Assembly: GCA_013821455.1 (NCBI GenBank) | Contig: JACDGS010000021.1 | Span: 1 to 61,565, forward strand | DNA: 61,565 nt | Source: Chthoniobacterales bacterium | GTDB taxonomy: Bacteria > Verrucomicrobiota > Verrucomicrobiia > Chthoniobacterales > UBA10450 | Direction: 5' to 3' | Part shown: piece by piece, positions 33,658 through 42,581 of the stretch | Layout of the letters: each line of letters begins with the position of its first letter | Numbering within the stretch: position 1 is the stretch's first letter | Position numbers and translations under genes: made by a program | The notes under the pieces: generated by a model | Databases searched by the model: none | What the model was told of the DNA's origin: nothing | What the model saw: the letters and a program-made list of their open reading frames with translations, nothing else

Positions 33658-34794
33658 TTAGTGGGCGAGAGAGCGCTCGTAGATCCGATAGGTTTTGTAG
33701 CGGTGCGCGCCGATCGCGGAGAGGAAACGGTTGATAAGATGGTTGCTCTCCAGGGTGAGGCTCAGCTCGCCGACGTAGCCGCGTTTGATCATGGCGTCTT
33801 CGATGATGCGCAGGACGAGCATCTCGGCGATGCCGCTGCGGCGATGCTCCGGTTTCACCCCGAGGGCGACGAGCCGCGCGGTCCGAATGCGGCTCTTGTA
33901 GTAGAGGAGCTTGGCGAGCCCGATAGGCAAGCCGAAGGTCGTGAGGCGGCCGTTGATTTTCTTGAAGGCGACGTTGATGTCGGGCACGCAAAGGATGAAC
34001 CCGGCGGGCTCGTTCCCGATCTCCGCGATGAGGGTGAACTCCGGGACGGCGATCGGCTTGAGTTCTTTCACGAGGTGATCGAACTCCGCGCTGGTGAACG
34101 GAACGAAGCCCCAGTTTTTTTCCCACGCGGCATTGTAGATGTCGCGCAAACGGCGGCTCTCGCCGGCCACGTCGCGCAGATTGACCGACCGAATGTTCAC
34201 TCCCATCTGGTCGCCGAAACGCGCGGAAATACGGCGGAGGCGCTGCGCCGTTTTCTCCGGCTCGGAGAACCACCACGCATACCAGTCCATTACTTGGCGC
34301 AGGCCGCACGATTCGAGCAGCGGGGCGTAGTAGGGCGGGTTGTGTGGCGTGAGCAGCATGGGCGGATGTTCGAAACCGTCGATGAGCAGGGCGCAGACGT
34401 AGTTCGTGGAATAATCGATTGGGCCCATGATGTCGGTGCGCCCTTTCGCGCGCAGCCAGTCGCCCGCGGCTTCGATCAGGGCCAGCGCGACGGCGGGATC
34501 GTCCACACTCTCGAAGAGACCGAAGCAGCCCACGTTTGTGCCGTGGAGTGCGTTGTAGTTCGGGTCGTCGCTCGCCATGATGCGGCCGACGATTTTTCCC
34601 TCTCGGCGCGCGAGGAAGAGCGCGGCGTCGCCGTGCTCATAAAACGGATTTTTTTTGCGATCGAGAAATTCCTTCCGCTCAAGGATCAGCGGCGGGACCC
34701 AGACCGGATCGTCGCGGTAAATCTCCCAGGGAAACTTGATGAAAGCGTCGCGCTCCGCGGTGGAATGAACTTCGGTGACTTGAATCGTGTTCAT
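33658..34794 (-). CDS. GNAT-fold N-acetyltransferase-like protein
   Basis: Protein of 378 aa. The N-terminus (FIKFPWEIYRDDPVWVPPLILERKEFLDRKKNPFY) and the C-terminal acetyl-CoA loop (ALGVKPEHRRSGIAEMLVLRIIEDA) mark the YghO-like group of GNAT proteins. Members often sit with lipid or sphingolipid genes, but the substrate is not known. Its stop abuts the start of the following phosphotransferase (TAA-ATG) and its start overlaps the previous gene (ATGA). Confidence 0.82.
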   Translation of the reverse strand: MNTIQVTEVHSTAERDAFIKFPWEIYRDDPVWVPPLILERKEFLDRKKNPFYEHGDAALFLARREGKIVGRIMASDDPNYNALHGTNVGCFGLFESVDDPAVALALIEAAGDWLRAKGRTDIMGPIDYSTNYVCALLIDGFEHPPMLLTPHNPPYYAPLLESCGLRQVMDWYAWWFSEPEKTAQRLRRISARFGDQMGVNIRSVNLRDVAGESRRLRDIYNAAWEKNWGFVPFTSAEFDHLVKELKPIAVPEFTLIAEIGNEPAGFILCVPDINVAFKKINGRLTTFGLPIGLAKLLYYKSRIRTARLVALGVKPEHRRSGIAEMLVLRIIEDAMIKRGYVGELSLTLESNHLINRFLSAIGAHRYKTYRIYERSLAH

Positions 34795-35681
34795 AGCAGA
34801 CGGCGGCAGACGGCGTTCTCTCCGCGGAGAAGGGCGAAGAGGAGCAGATTAAATAGCGTGATCTCTGCGACGAAATACCAGACCGGCTGGCCGAGGCCGA
34901 GCAACGCGAAGAGCAGAATCATGCGGGGATTGGTCGCGAGCAGATTCAGCCAGGGAAGGAACGGCCGGCTCGCTTCCCGGTAGGCTTGGGCGATTCGCTC
35001 GTCGTTAGGCGGCACGGCCGCGCGGCGCAGTTCGTGGAGCCGAGGCGCGAGCCATTCCTGCTGCCGGGTGTAGTTAAGATAGAGACGAGAGAGGAATTTT
35101 TTCGCCGGTTGGTCTCGCCAGCGGAGACGCCCGTATTCCGCCTCTAATCTCGCCGAAGAATCCAGCTCCGCGCCTTTGCCTTCCGCGAAATGAAGCCAGG
35201 CGTTCCGAAAATAATCGGCCGCCGCGCTCTGTAGTGAATGGCTGGCCCCGGCGGCGAGCGCGAGCAGCCAGACGAGCTGCGAGCCGCCCCCCGCGGTGTA
35301 GCGCAGGCAGAGGTGGGCGTAGACGCTGGCGAAGACAAGGTTATCCACCAAGCCGTCGAGGGCGCGACCCGTGCGGCTTCCTTGATTCGTTAGGCGGGCG
35401 AGCTGGCCGTCGGCGTTGTCGAAAGCATTCGAGAGCACATGCAGGCCCATTCCGAGCAGATTCACGCGCAGATCGCGATAGTAGTAAAGATGACCGGCTA
35501 CAATTCCGAGCGCGCCGCCAGCGAGCGTGACCTGGGCCGGCGTCATCCTCAGCCGGGCGCATAGGAGCGCGAGCTGGAAGCCGACCTTGCGATAAAACCA
35601 GAGGTCGAGAAAACTTTCGACCGCGCGCGCCTTGCAAGTCGATTCGAGGGCCCGTGCCGGCGTTTCCGACGAGGCGGTCAT
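34791..35681 (-). CDS. CDP-alcohol phosphotransferase (2)
   Basis: Protein of 296 aa. The motif is seen as DNADGQLARLTNQGSRTGRALDGLVDN (both Asp pairs present), followed by five to six membrane segments and a long charged loop in the middle (about 165-225). It is unlike the first copy outside the motif, so it probably has another acceptor. It is translationally coupled to the GNAT gene. Confidence 0.85.
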   Translation of the reverse strand: MTASSETPARALESTCKARAVESFLDLWFYRKVGFQLALLCARLRMTPAQVTLAGGALGIVAGHLYYYRDLRVNLLGMGLHVLSNAFDNADGQLARLTNQGSRTGRALDGLVDNLVFASVYAHLCLRYTAGGGSQLVWLLALAAGASHSLQSAAADYFRNAWLHFAEGKGAELDSSARLEAEYGRLRWRDQPAKKFLSRLYLNYTRQQEWLAPRLHELRRAAVPPNDERIAQAYREASRPFLPWLNLLATNPRMILLFALLGLGQPVWYFVAEITLFNLLLFALLRGENAVCRRLL

Positions 35682-35688
35682 GGCCGCC

Positions 35689-36426
35689 TCAACGCCATAA
35701 CTCTTCCATCCGCTGCTCCCACGCTTCGTGGTTTTTCTTCGCGTCGGTGATGAGCGGCGAGGCCGCGATGGCTTTGATGACGGTGCGGTTGATCACCGAC
35801 ATGGGGAAGCTGAGGGGCCGGAGGACATCAAGGAAAAGAACCACGCGCACGCCTTCGGTGTCGTTCCAGACTTCGTGATTGTAGGTGTCGTCGGAAAACA
35901 TCGTCCGGCCCTCTTCCCAATGCGCGATCGTGTCGGCGACGCGGATGCGGCACTGCTCCTTTGGCTCGGGCACGATCAAGCCGAGATGACAGCGGACGAC
36001 CCCTTTGTAGGGACCGCAGTGCGCCGGGATGTGCATGCCGGGGGCGAGAATGGAGAAAAACGCGGTCTGCACGCCCGGGATTTTCTTCAACAAAGCGAGC
36101 GTGCGCGGGCAGCGGGCGGCGTTCGCGGGAGCCTCCAGTCCGTAGGCGAAGAAGAAGAACGTCTTCCACTGGTCGCCTTTCGAGAGGTGCTTCTGGTCCG
36201 GCGAGATGTCCTGGAAGTTCGGCAAATCGTCCCGGTGCTCCAGCACCTGATCGAGTTCTTCGCGGATGACGCGCCAGTTGTTTTCCAGCTCCTGCGCCCA
36301 GGGAAATTGCGCGGGCGAAAAGAAAGGGGCGTCGCCCACGAGCGAAGCCCGCCCGATGCCTTTATGCACCTGGTGCAATAGTTTGCGGCCATATTTCATG
36401 ACCGGCTTGCGCAGCTCAGCCTTCAT
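35689..36426 (-). CDS. Aspartyl/asparaginyl beta-hydroxylase-family dioxygenase
   Basis: Protein of 245 aa. The double-stranded beta-helix core carries the iron histidines (HIPAHCGPYKGVVRCHLGL and the DDTYNHEVWND block) and the 2-oxoglutarate Arg (GVRVVLFLDVLRP). The family includes LpxO, which hydroxylates lipid A acyl chains, and is often found with sphingolipid genes. Here it lies between a CDP-alcohol phosphotransferase and a serine palmitoyltransferase-like gene, so hydroxylation of a lipid chain is the likely job. The ATG at 36426 starts a well-formed N-terminus; the longer frame is not protein-like. Confidence 0.85.
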   Translation of the reverse strand: MKAELRKPVMKYGRKLLHQVHKGIGRASLVGDAPFFSPAQFPWAQELENNWRVIREELDQVLEHRDDLPNFQDISPDQKHLSKGDQWKTFFFFAYGLEAPANAARCPRTLALLKKIPGVQTAFFSILAPGMHIPAHCGPYKGVVRCHLGLIVPEPKEQCRIRVADTIAHWEEGRTMFSDDTYNHEVWNDTEGVRVVLFLDVLRPLSFPMSVINRTVIKAIAASPLITDAKKNHEAWEQRMEELWR

Positions 36427-36457
36427 GCGCGAGGGAGCGAAAAGGCCCGTCGACCGC

Positions 36458-37711
36458 TCACGCGTTCTGAGCGATGAGGTTGGGCACGAGCGTGTCCTCG
36501 AGGATGTTGAGCGCTTCGTCGAGATCGGCACGGGTGTGCAAGGCGGTCACGCAAGCGCGGAAGCAAATCCGATCGTTAGGCACGGCCGGATAATCGACCG
36601 GCGCGACCCAAAGCCCTCGTGCGCGCAGCTCGTGCCCGAGGCGATACATCCGTTCGCGATCACCAATGACCAGCGGCATTACATAAGTGGTGGAGTTGCC
36701 GGTATCGATGCCGAGACCGCGGAGTTGCCGATGGAAATAGTCGGCGTTTTCCCAGAGCTTCGTGCGCAACTCCGGCTGGCTCTGACCGATCTCGAGCGCT
36801 TGTAAAATCCCAGCCACGACAACCGGCGGAAGCGCACAGGAATAAACGTAGGGATGCGCATAGAACCGGAGGTAGCGCAGCGTCTCCTTCGAGCCGGCGA
36901 CGAATCCACCCAAAGCGCCAAAGGCTTTCGAGAAGGTACCGTAAGTAAGGCGGACGCGATCTTCCACGCCAAATTTTTCTGCGGCGCCGCGACCATGTTC
37001 ACCACAGGCCAGAGTGGAATGGGCCTCATCGATGAAAACACTCGCGCCATGTTCTTCGGCGACGGTGATGAGTTTCTCCAGATTCCCAAAATCGCCATCC
37101 ATCGAATAGATGCCTTCGATGACCACGAGCTGGCGCTTGCCCATATTTCTGCCTAACGAAACCGCAAGTGATGCCGGATCGTTATGCTCGAATTTTTCCG
37201 CGCGGCAACGTGAGAGTGTCGCTCCGTCACGCAGACTGAGATGTGAGCGATTATCGAGAACGGCGACATCGGATTTGCGCAGTAGCCCGGAGATGGTACC
37301 GAGCGCACCGCCAAAGCCGCTGTTGAAAAGCATCGCGTCCTCACGGCCGAGAAATTTCGCCATTTTGCGCTCGAGCTCGCGGTGCAAATCGGTCATGCCC
37401 GAAAGCATGGGAGAACCGCAGGCGCCCAGACCGTGAGTCGTTAGGGCGTCGTGCGCCGCGGCGATGACCTCTGGGTGATTGGCGAGACCGAGATAATTAT
37501 AGGAACAGAAATTAATGACAGACTGCGGCTTGCCGTCATAGGTGATCGTGGTGCGCGCGTCGGCCGTCGCGAGCATTTCAGGTTCGTAGAGCTCCACGGC
37601 CCATGCGCCTGCTTCCATCCATTTTGTGAACATCGCCGGGGCTTGGAGCGGGTCGAGACCTTCGCCGACGAGGAAATTTCCGAGGCTCAGTTTTGCCGGG
37701 TCAGGATTCAT
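36458..37711 (-). CDS. Serine palmitoyltransferase-like alpha-oxoamine synthase
   Basis: Protein of 417 aa, PLP-dependent. Conserved blocks: FCSYNYLGLANHP, GLGACGSPMLSGMTDLHRELE, FIDEAHSTLACGEHGRG and the Lys loop YGTFSKAFGALGGFVAG. The family joins an acyl thioester to an amino acid with loss of carbon dioxide. KBL and BioF are relatives, but no threonine or biotin genes are near, and the setting (hydroxylase, CDP-alcohol phosphotransferases, acyl carrier protein 11 kb away) favours the first step of sphingolipid synthesis. The start at 37711 was taken as the first Met of the family-like region. Confidence 0.82.
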   Translation of the reverse strand: MNPDPAKLSLGNFLVGEGLDPLQAPAMFTKWMEAGAWAVELYEPEMLATADARTTITYDGKPQSVINFCSYNYLGLANHPEVIAAAHDALTTHGLGACGSPMLSGMTDLHRELERKMAKFLGREDAMLFNSGFGGALGTISGLLRKSDVAVLDNRSHLSLRDGATLSRCRAEKFEHNDPASLAVSLGRNMGKRQLVVIEGIYSMDGDFGNLEKLITVAEEHGASVFIDEAHSTLACGEHGRGAAEKFGVEDRVRLTYGTFSKAFGALGGFVAGSKETLRYLRFYAHPYVYSCALPPVVVAGILQALEIGQSQPELRTKLWENADYFHRQLRGLGIDTGNSTTYVMPLVIGDRERMYRLGHELRARGLWVAPVDYPAVPNDRICFRACVTALHTRADLDEALNILEDTLVPNLIAQNA

Positions 37712-37985
37712 GACGCGAAAAACCGAGAAAAGCGTCGCGCACGAGAAACTGCGCAGAAGAAAGTGAACCGACCGTTCGGAGAGAGCGTGCTGAAATGGTC
37801 GGTGAAGTTTTGCATCCTTTGGGTTCCCGGCTGCGCTTGAGTTTCCAGATCGGACTGGCCTCAACGCGCGCGCCGCGAATTTTCCATTCGGGAGGACAAT
37901 TTTAGCGCGTCCCTCGCGCGCGACAAGAGATTAATTTATGGCCGCGAAGTCTTGCCCGTGCGGCGCAAATCTCTACGCTCGTACC

Positions 37986-38951
37986 ATGAGAGTTCTCGTC
38001 ACGGGTGGGGCCGGTTTCATCGGCTCACATCTCGTGGAGAAGCTGCTCGGGGAAGGGCACGAGGTCGCGATCCTCGATGACTTCAACGATTTTTACGATC
38101 CACAAATCAAGCGGCGAAATATCGCAGCCGTTGTGCAGAAAATTGCGGTGCACGAAGTGGACGTGCGCGACGCCGGCAAAGTTCTCGCCGTTTTCGAGAA
38201 GGGAAGATTCGATCTCGTCGTGCACTTGGCCGCGCGCGCCGGAGTGCGGCCTTCGATCGGGCAGCCACAACTTTATTACGACACCAACGTCAACGGCACT
38301 CTCCACCTCCTGGAAGCAGCCCGCGCGGTGGGATTACAGCGTTTCATCTTCGCCTCCAGCTCTTCGGTTTACGGTCTCGCGAAAGAGGTTCCGTTTTCAG
38401 AAGAGCTCCATCTTACACAAACGGTCAGCCCGTATGCCGCGACGAAAATCGCCGGCGAGTTTCTTTGCTCGACCTATTCGCATCTTTATCAAATGCGGAT
38501 CGTCGCGCTGCGATTCTTCACTGTTTACGGCCCCCGACAACGGCCCGATCTCGCCATTCATCAGTTCACGCGCCGCATCTGGAACGGGAAAGCGATTGAT
38601 CAATTCGGCGATGGCACGACGCGGCGCGATTACACTTACGTTGACGATATCGTGCAAGGCGTGATGGCGTCGTTAGGCTACGACGGTCCGCTCTTCGATA
38701 TTTTTAACCTCGGCGAAAATCAGACGATCGAGCTGAAAGATTTGATCGCGGCGATCGAGACGGCACTGCGACGGAAGGCGAAGATCAATGTCCTGCCGGA
38801 GCAGGCGGGTGATGTGCCGTTGACCTGCGCGGATATTTCCAAAGCGCAGCGCTTGCTCGGATACCGACCGACTACGCCACTGGCGGTAGGGTTGCCGAAG
38901 TTTATCGAGTGGTTTCACGCGAGCCTTAGCGACTGCGGCGGAATGCGGTAG
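37986..38951 (+). CDS. NAD-dependent epimerase, UDP-glucuronate 4-epimerase type
   Basis: Protein of 321 aa, extended SDR. Gly motif VTGGAGFIGSHLVE; the FNDFYDPQIKRRN loop is the hallmark of UDP-glucuronate 4-epimerases. Ser/Tyr-Lys in SSSSVYG and SPYAATK. It would supply galacturonate units for a surface glycan. The ATG at 37986 begins the Rossmann fold; an upstream in-frame Met adds 16 residues of no family likeness. Confidence 0.88.
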   Translation: MRVLVTGGAGFIGSHLVEKLLGEGHEVAILDDFNDFYDPQIKRRNIAAVVQKIAVHEVDVRDAGKVLAVFEKGRFDLVVHLAARAGVRPSIGQPQLYYDTNVNGTLHLLEAARAVGLQRFIFASSSSVYGLAKEVPFSEELHLTQTVSPYAATKIAGEFLCSTYSHLYQMRIVALRFFTVYGPRQRPDLAIHQFTRRIWNGKAIDQFGDGTTRRDYTYVDDIVQGVMASLGYDGPLFDIFNLGENQTIELKDLIAAIETALRRKAKINVLPEQAGDVPLTCADISKAQRLLGYRPTTPLAVGLPKFIEWFHASLSDCGGMR

Positions 38952-38959
38952 CGGCGATT

Positions 38960-39077
38960 GTCATCCCGATCCGGCAAAGCGCGGAGAGGGATCCCGCAAG
39001 TCAAAAAAAATCAGCTTTCCATTTGACGTCGAGAAACGCTCGCGGGGTCCTTCGCCGTCTCCACGGTTCAGGATGAC
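38960..39077. repeat. GTCATCC...GGATGAC palindromic element, copy E
   Basis: 118 bp, GTCATCCCGATCCGGCAAAG to CACGGTTCAGGATGAC, 9 bp past the epimerase gene. It occupies the first part of a 519-bp gap. Confidence 0.8.
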
Positions 39078-39470
39078 AATCGCTTTCGTCGATCGTGTGG
39101 TCTCTACATTCCCTCTGTTTCACGCCACCCGCTTCCGAGCTTGCATTACGCATCGCTCGGGAATAGTTATTCACATTGATGCCGGGAGACTGAGGTTTGT
39201 TCCTCCAACCCGCGATCATCCGGTTGTTTAGCAAAGAAATGAAGCAGGCAAACTCCTTTCACCAGACGAGTTTGCCCGCCCGGAGATCGCACGCGGACGG
39301 GCGCAGGCCCGAACGAGTTTCCCGGCCAAAAGAGGCGGAGTTCCCTCCGGCCGCGCAGACTGCTCTCGAGCTGCTTTGTTGGACCCGAACGGGTCCGCGC
39401 GCCAGGGACTGTGCATCACATTTTGATGCGCTCCGCCCACAACGTAATTGGGTAGAAACTAAAAACTATT
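39078..39470 (+). promoter_or_regulatory. Long structured leader before the RRM gene
   Basis: 393 bp without a gene-like frame. It holds two clear hairpins: GGCAAACTC/GAGTTTGCC (39247-39255 with 39268-39276) and GGACC-CGAACG-GGTCC (39381-39396). Long structured leaders are common for cold-shock and RNA-binding protein genes, which often regulate their own mRNA. No named riboswitch or ncRNA was recognised. An ATG-proximal A-rich stretch precedes the start. Confidence 0.4.
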
Positions 39471-40025
39471 ATGAACTCTCAATCCCCCGGGAGAAACTCG
39501 CGGCGCCCGCGCCGCAGTGGACCCCGACGGCGGTTCGATACGCGCGAAGATCGCGCCGAGTCGAAGGCTCCCGCAAAAACGAGCATCATGCAGAAGATCA
39601 AAGCCTTCTTTGGAGGCGGCGATACCACCCCCGCGAAACCCGTCCGCTCCAGCGCACCGCGTAACGGGACGAGACCCACAGGCAACGGCACGCCTCCACG
39701 CGCCCGAGAACGTGAGCACGAACGGGAGCGTCCCTCGCGCACACCAGAGTCGATCGAAGTATCCACGCCGCGCCTCTATGTCGGCAACCTCTCCTTCGAA
39801 GCGAGTGAGAGCGATCTGTTCGATCTCTTCAACGGGGTCGGCCAAGTGCAGAACGCGGAGGTCGTCACCTACAAACACAACCAGCGCTCGAAAGGTTTCG
39901 CCTTCGTCCAGATGCAATCGGTCGAGGAAGCGAAGCGCGCCGTTGCGGAATTGCACGACAAGGAATTCCTCGGCCGCAAGCTCGTCGTGAGCGGAGCAAA
40001 GTCCGAAACGCACTCGCGCGACTAG
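39471..40025 (+). CDS. RNA-binding protein with one C-terminal RRM
   Basis: Protein of 184 aa. Residues 1-98 are basic, Arg/Pro-rich and disordered (RRPRRSGPRRRF, RAREREHERERPSR). Residues about 101-176 are an RRM: RNP2 LYVGNL, RNP1 KGFAFVQM. Bacterial RRM proteins of this kind are often cold-induced; the long N-terminal arm is unusual compared with the usual 80-120 aa cyanobacterial-type proteins. A strong terminator follows 18 bp after the stop. Confidence 0.88.
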   Translation: MNSQSPGRNSRRPRRSGPRRRFDTREDRAESKAPAKTSIMQKIKAFFGGGDTTPAKPVRSSAPRNGTRPTGNGTPPRAREREHERERPSRTPESIEVSTPRLYVGNLSFEASESDLFDLFNGVGQVQNAEVVTYKHNQRSKGFAFVQMQSVEEAKRAVAELHDKEFLGRKLVVSGAKSETHSRD

Positions 40026-40043
40026 TTGACGGAACTTGTCTCT

Positions 40044-40092
40044 AACCGGGAGATCGAGCGGCGAAACGCGCCGCAGGTCTCCCGGTTTTTTG
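40044..40092 (+). terminator. Strong rho-independent terminator after the RRM gene
   Basis: A 10-bp stem AACCGGGAGA/TCTCCCGGTT (40044-40053 with 40078-40087) with a nested GCGGCG...CGCCGC stem inside, then a run of six T from 40086. It separates the RRM gene from the miaA group. Confidence 0.85.
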
Positions 40093-40135
40093 TTGAGTGC
40101 GGACCGAGGCGCGTCCTGCAAGGTCTGCATTCCAA

Positions 40136-41047
40136 GTGAACACGGCATTCTTTATCGTCGGCCCGACCGCGAGTGGAAAATCGCAAATTGCCGCGGACCT
40201 GGCGGAGCGATGCGGCGGTGAAGTCATCAGTGCGGATGCCCTTCAAATTTACCGCGGTCTGCCACTGCTCACGGCTCAGCCTAACGAGACACTTCTGAGC
40301 CAAGCGCCGCATCATTTGCTCGCCGCCTTTCCGCTCACCGAAGAGATGAGCGCGGCGAAATTCCGCGAACTGGCTTTGCACGCGCTCGCGGAAATTTACG
40401 CGCGCGGCAAGCGCGTATTCGTCGTCGGCGGGAGCGGACTTTACCTCAAGGCGCTCACTCACGGCTTGGCCCCGCTACCGCCTGTCGACCAGCTTTTGCG
40501 CGAGGAGTTGAACGGCCTGTCGCTCGACGAACTGCAGGAACAGCTCACCGCCTTGGATCCGTTGGGCGCGGCGACGATCGATCGACGGAACAAGCGGCGA
40601 ATCGTTAGGGCACTGGAGATTTGCGCGCAAACAAACGCGCCAGCCTCCGCGCAACGTAAGGAATGGAAGAGCGAGGCCACTTCTGCCCGTGGCGTCTTCG
40701 TCTTTCGCGACCGCGCAGAACTCAACACCCGCATCGATCGTCGCGTGGAAGAGATGTTCCGCGGCGGCGTCGTAGAAGAGGTCGCGGCGATCAAACAGTT
40801 AGGCGCGACCGCCGCGAAAACGCTCGGCCTCCGCGAAATTCAGCGGCTCCTCGCTGGCGAGATTTCCGAGGCCGAATGCATCTCCACGATTCAACAGGCC
40901 ACACGCCGCTACGCCAAAAGGCAGTTGACCTGGTTTCGGCGCCAAACTAATTTTGAGCCGCTGAATCTCTCTCTCTTAAAGGACCACGAAGCCGCCGTCG
41001 ATTGGATCCTGCAAAAAGCCGAGCGCTCTTTTGCCCCCGCTGAATGA
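40136..41047 (+). CDS. miaA: tRNA dimethylallyltransferase
   Basis: Protein of about 303 aa. P-loop GPTASGKS, the ISADALQIYRGL block, the VVGGSGLYLKAL motif and the C-terminal TRRYAKRQLTWFRRQ segment are conserved. It adds an isopentenyl group to A37 of tRNAs. The GTG at 40136 places the P-loop at the usual distance; another GTG at 40097 is only 5 bp past the terminator and less likely. Its TGA overlaps the ATG of hflX. Confidence 0.93.
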   Translation: MNTAFFIVGPTASGKSQIAADLAERCGGEVISADALQIYRGLPLLTAQPNETLLSQAPHHLLAAFPLTEEMSAAKFRELALHALAEIYARGKRVFVVGGSGLYLKALTHGLAPLPPVDQLLREELNGLSLDELQEQLTALDPLGAATIDRRNKRRIVRALEICAQTNAPASAQRKEWKSEATSARGVFVFRDRAELNTRIDRRVEEMFRGGVVEEVAAIKQLGATAAKTLGLREIQRLLAGEISEAECISTIQQATRRYAKRQLTWFRRQTNFEPLNLSLLKDHEAAVDWILQKAERSFAPAE

Positions 41048-42315
41048 TCGTCACTCAGCCGCAGCGAAAACAGGAGCGCGCGCTCCTCGTCGGTCTAGAA
41101 AAAGATGGCGTCTCGAAATGGGACCTGCGTGATTCACTCGCAGAATTGGCCGAGTTGGCTAACTCTGCCGGCGCGGAAGTTGTCGATACGGTCACGCAAA
41201 AACTGCAGAAGCCCACGGCGCCTTTCTACATCGGCAAAGGCAAAGCCGAGCTGATCAAAGAATCGTTTGAGGAGCAGGAGGTCACCTCTGTTATTTTCGA
41301 TAACGAACTCTCGCCCGCGCAGGGGAGAAACTTGGAAAATCTTTTCAATCGCAAAGTGCTCGATCGCACCCAGCTCATACTCGACATTTTCGCGCAACGG
41401 GCGCGCAGCCGCGAAGGCCGGCTTCAAATCGAGCTCGCGCAACTGCAATACCTGCTTCCGCGCCTAACGAGAATGTGGACGCACCTTTCCCGGCAAACCG
41501 GTGGCATCGGGACACGGGGACCGGGGGAAACGCAGCTCGAAGTCGATCGCCGCCGCGTCCAGGAACGGATCGCGCGGCTCGAGCGCGACCTCGAAGAAGT
41601 GCGTAAACATCGCAGCATCCAGCGGCAGGGACGTAAGCGTCATCAATGGCCGGTCGCCGCTGTCGTCGGCTACACCAACGCGGGCAAATCCACGTTGCTC
41701 AACCGCCTCACCGGCGCGGGAGTGCTCGCGGAAGACAAACTTTTTGCCACGCTTGATCCGACAACGCGCAGTTTCGTTTTGCCTAACAAACAGCGGCTCC
41801 TCCTGACCGATACCGTTGGTTTTCTGCGCAAGCTTCCGCACACTTTGATCGAGTCGTTCAAAGCCACGCTCGAAGAAGTGGTCGAAGCGGATTTGCTCAT
41901 TCACGTCGTCGATCTGAGTCATCCGCGCGTCGATGAGCAGATGGCAGCGGTCGATACCGTGATCAAAGAATTGGGTGCCTACGGCAAACAGACGTTGACG
42001 ATTTTCAACAAGATCGACCTGCTCGCGAACAAGGATTTGGTCGGCGTTTATCTGGAAAAGTTTCCCGGCAGTGTGGCCATCTCTGCCCGCACGGGCGCGG
42101 GCCTCGACGAGCTGGTGCCCGCGCTGCAAACCGCGCTCGCCTCCTGGCGCTTGCGCGGGCGTTACCTTGTGCCCGTGAGCGAAGCGGCATTGCTCGCAGA
42201 GGTGCATCGTGCAGGTCACGTTCTTGAGCTGCGTTACGACGGCGATTTCACTGAGCTGGTCGCGCATGTGCCGCCGCAGCTCGAACAAAAACTCGCGCCC
42301 TATCTTCATCCGTGA
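41044..42315 (+). CDS. hflX: GTPase HflX
   Basis: Protein of 423 aa. The N-terminal HflX domain (GKGKAELIKESFEEQ, DNELSPAQGRNLENLF), a linker with RLTRMWTHLSRQTGGIGTRGPGETQLEVDRR, then the GTPase: GYTNAGKST, LFATLDPTTR, DTVGFLRKLPH, NKID. It splits or rescues stalled ribosomes. The miaA-hflX order is widely conserved. It overlaps both neighbours (ATGA before, GTGA after). Confidence 0.95.
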   Translation: MIVTQPQRKQERALLVGLEKDGVSKWDLRDSLAELAELANSAGAEVVDTVTQKLQKPTAPFYIGKGKAELIKESFEEQEVTSVIFDNELSPAQGRNLENLFNRKVLDRTQLILDIFAQRARSREGRLQIELAQLQYLLPRLTRMWTHLSRQTGGIGTRGPGETQLEVDRRRVQERIARLERDLEEVRKHRSIQRQGRKRHQWPVAAVVGYTNAGKSTLLNRLTGAGVLAEDKLFATLDPTTRSFVLPNKQRLLLTDTVGFLRKLPHTLIESFKATLEEVVEADLLIHVVDLSHPRVDEQMAAVDTVIKELGAYGKQTLTIFNKIDLLANKDLVGVYLEKFPGSVAISARTGAGLDELVPALQTALASWRLRGRYLVPVSEAALLAEVHRAGHVLELRYDGDFTELVAHVPPQLEQKLAPYLHP

Positions 42316-42581
42316 AGGGGAATGCGGGCTGGCAAAAAACTCTCGGCCTAACGAATTGGCCGGTCTTGCGCAAAACGCTCGTCGCGCTCCTGGGTGGTTT
42401 GATTCTACTCGTCGGTTTGGTCCTGATCGTTCTTCCCGGGCCGGCGTTTCTTGTCCTCCCGCTCGGGCTCGCGATTCTCGCGAGCGAATTCGTCTGGGCA
42501 CGCGGCCTCGTTAGGCTTGGGAAAAAACTTTGGGCCAAAACGCGCGGCTGGCGTCGGAAGATCGGAGTCGTTAGGCAATGA
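42312..42581 (+). CDS. PGPGW-type small transmembrane protein
   Basis: Protein of 89 aa with two hydrophobic segments forming one hairpin (ALLGGLILLVGLVLIVLPGPAFLVLPLGLAILASEF); the LPGP turn is the family mark. Function is unknown. Three motif copies lie within 230 bp of this small gene (42347, 42508, 42568), coding Leu-Thr-Asn, Val-Arg and Val-Arg. Start and stop are both overlapped by neighbours (GTGA, ATGA). Confidence 0.82.
   Translation: MKGNAGWQKTLGLTNWPVLRKTLVALLGGLILLVGLVLIVLPGPAFLVLPLGLAILASEFVWARGLVRLGKKLWAKTRGWRRKIGVVRQ

Noticed and set aside
33475-34983. Long plus-strand open frame of 502 codons
   Set aside because: It lies antisense to the GNAT gene, has shadow composition (many Asp, Gly, Val, Arg) and no motif, while the minus frame is a clear acetyltransferase coupled to its neighbours.
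36458-37711. Glycine C-acetyltransferase or 8-amino-7-oxononanoate synthase instead of serine palmitoyltransferase-like
   Set aside because: The motifs alone do not separate the three; no threonine dehydrogenase or biotin genes are near, while lipid genes are. Kept as a stated alternative.
37986-38951. Ceramide reductase (CerR-type) for the epimerase gene
   Set aside because: The FNDFYDPxxKxxN loop points to UDP-glucuronate 4-epimerase rather than a lipid reductase.
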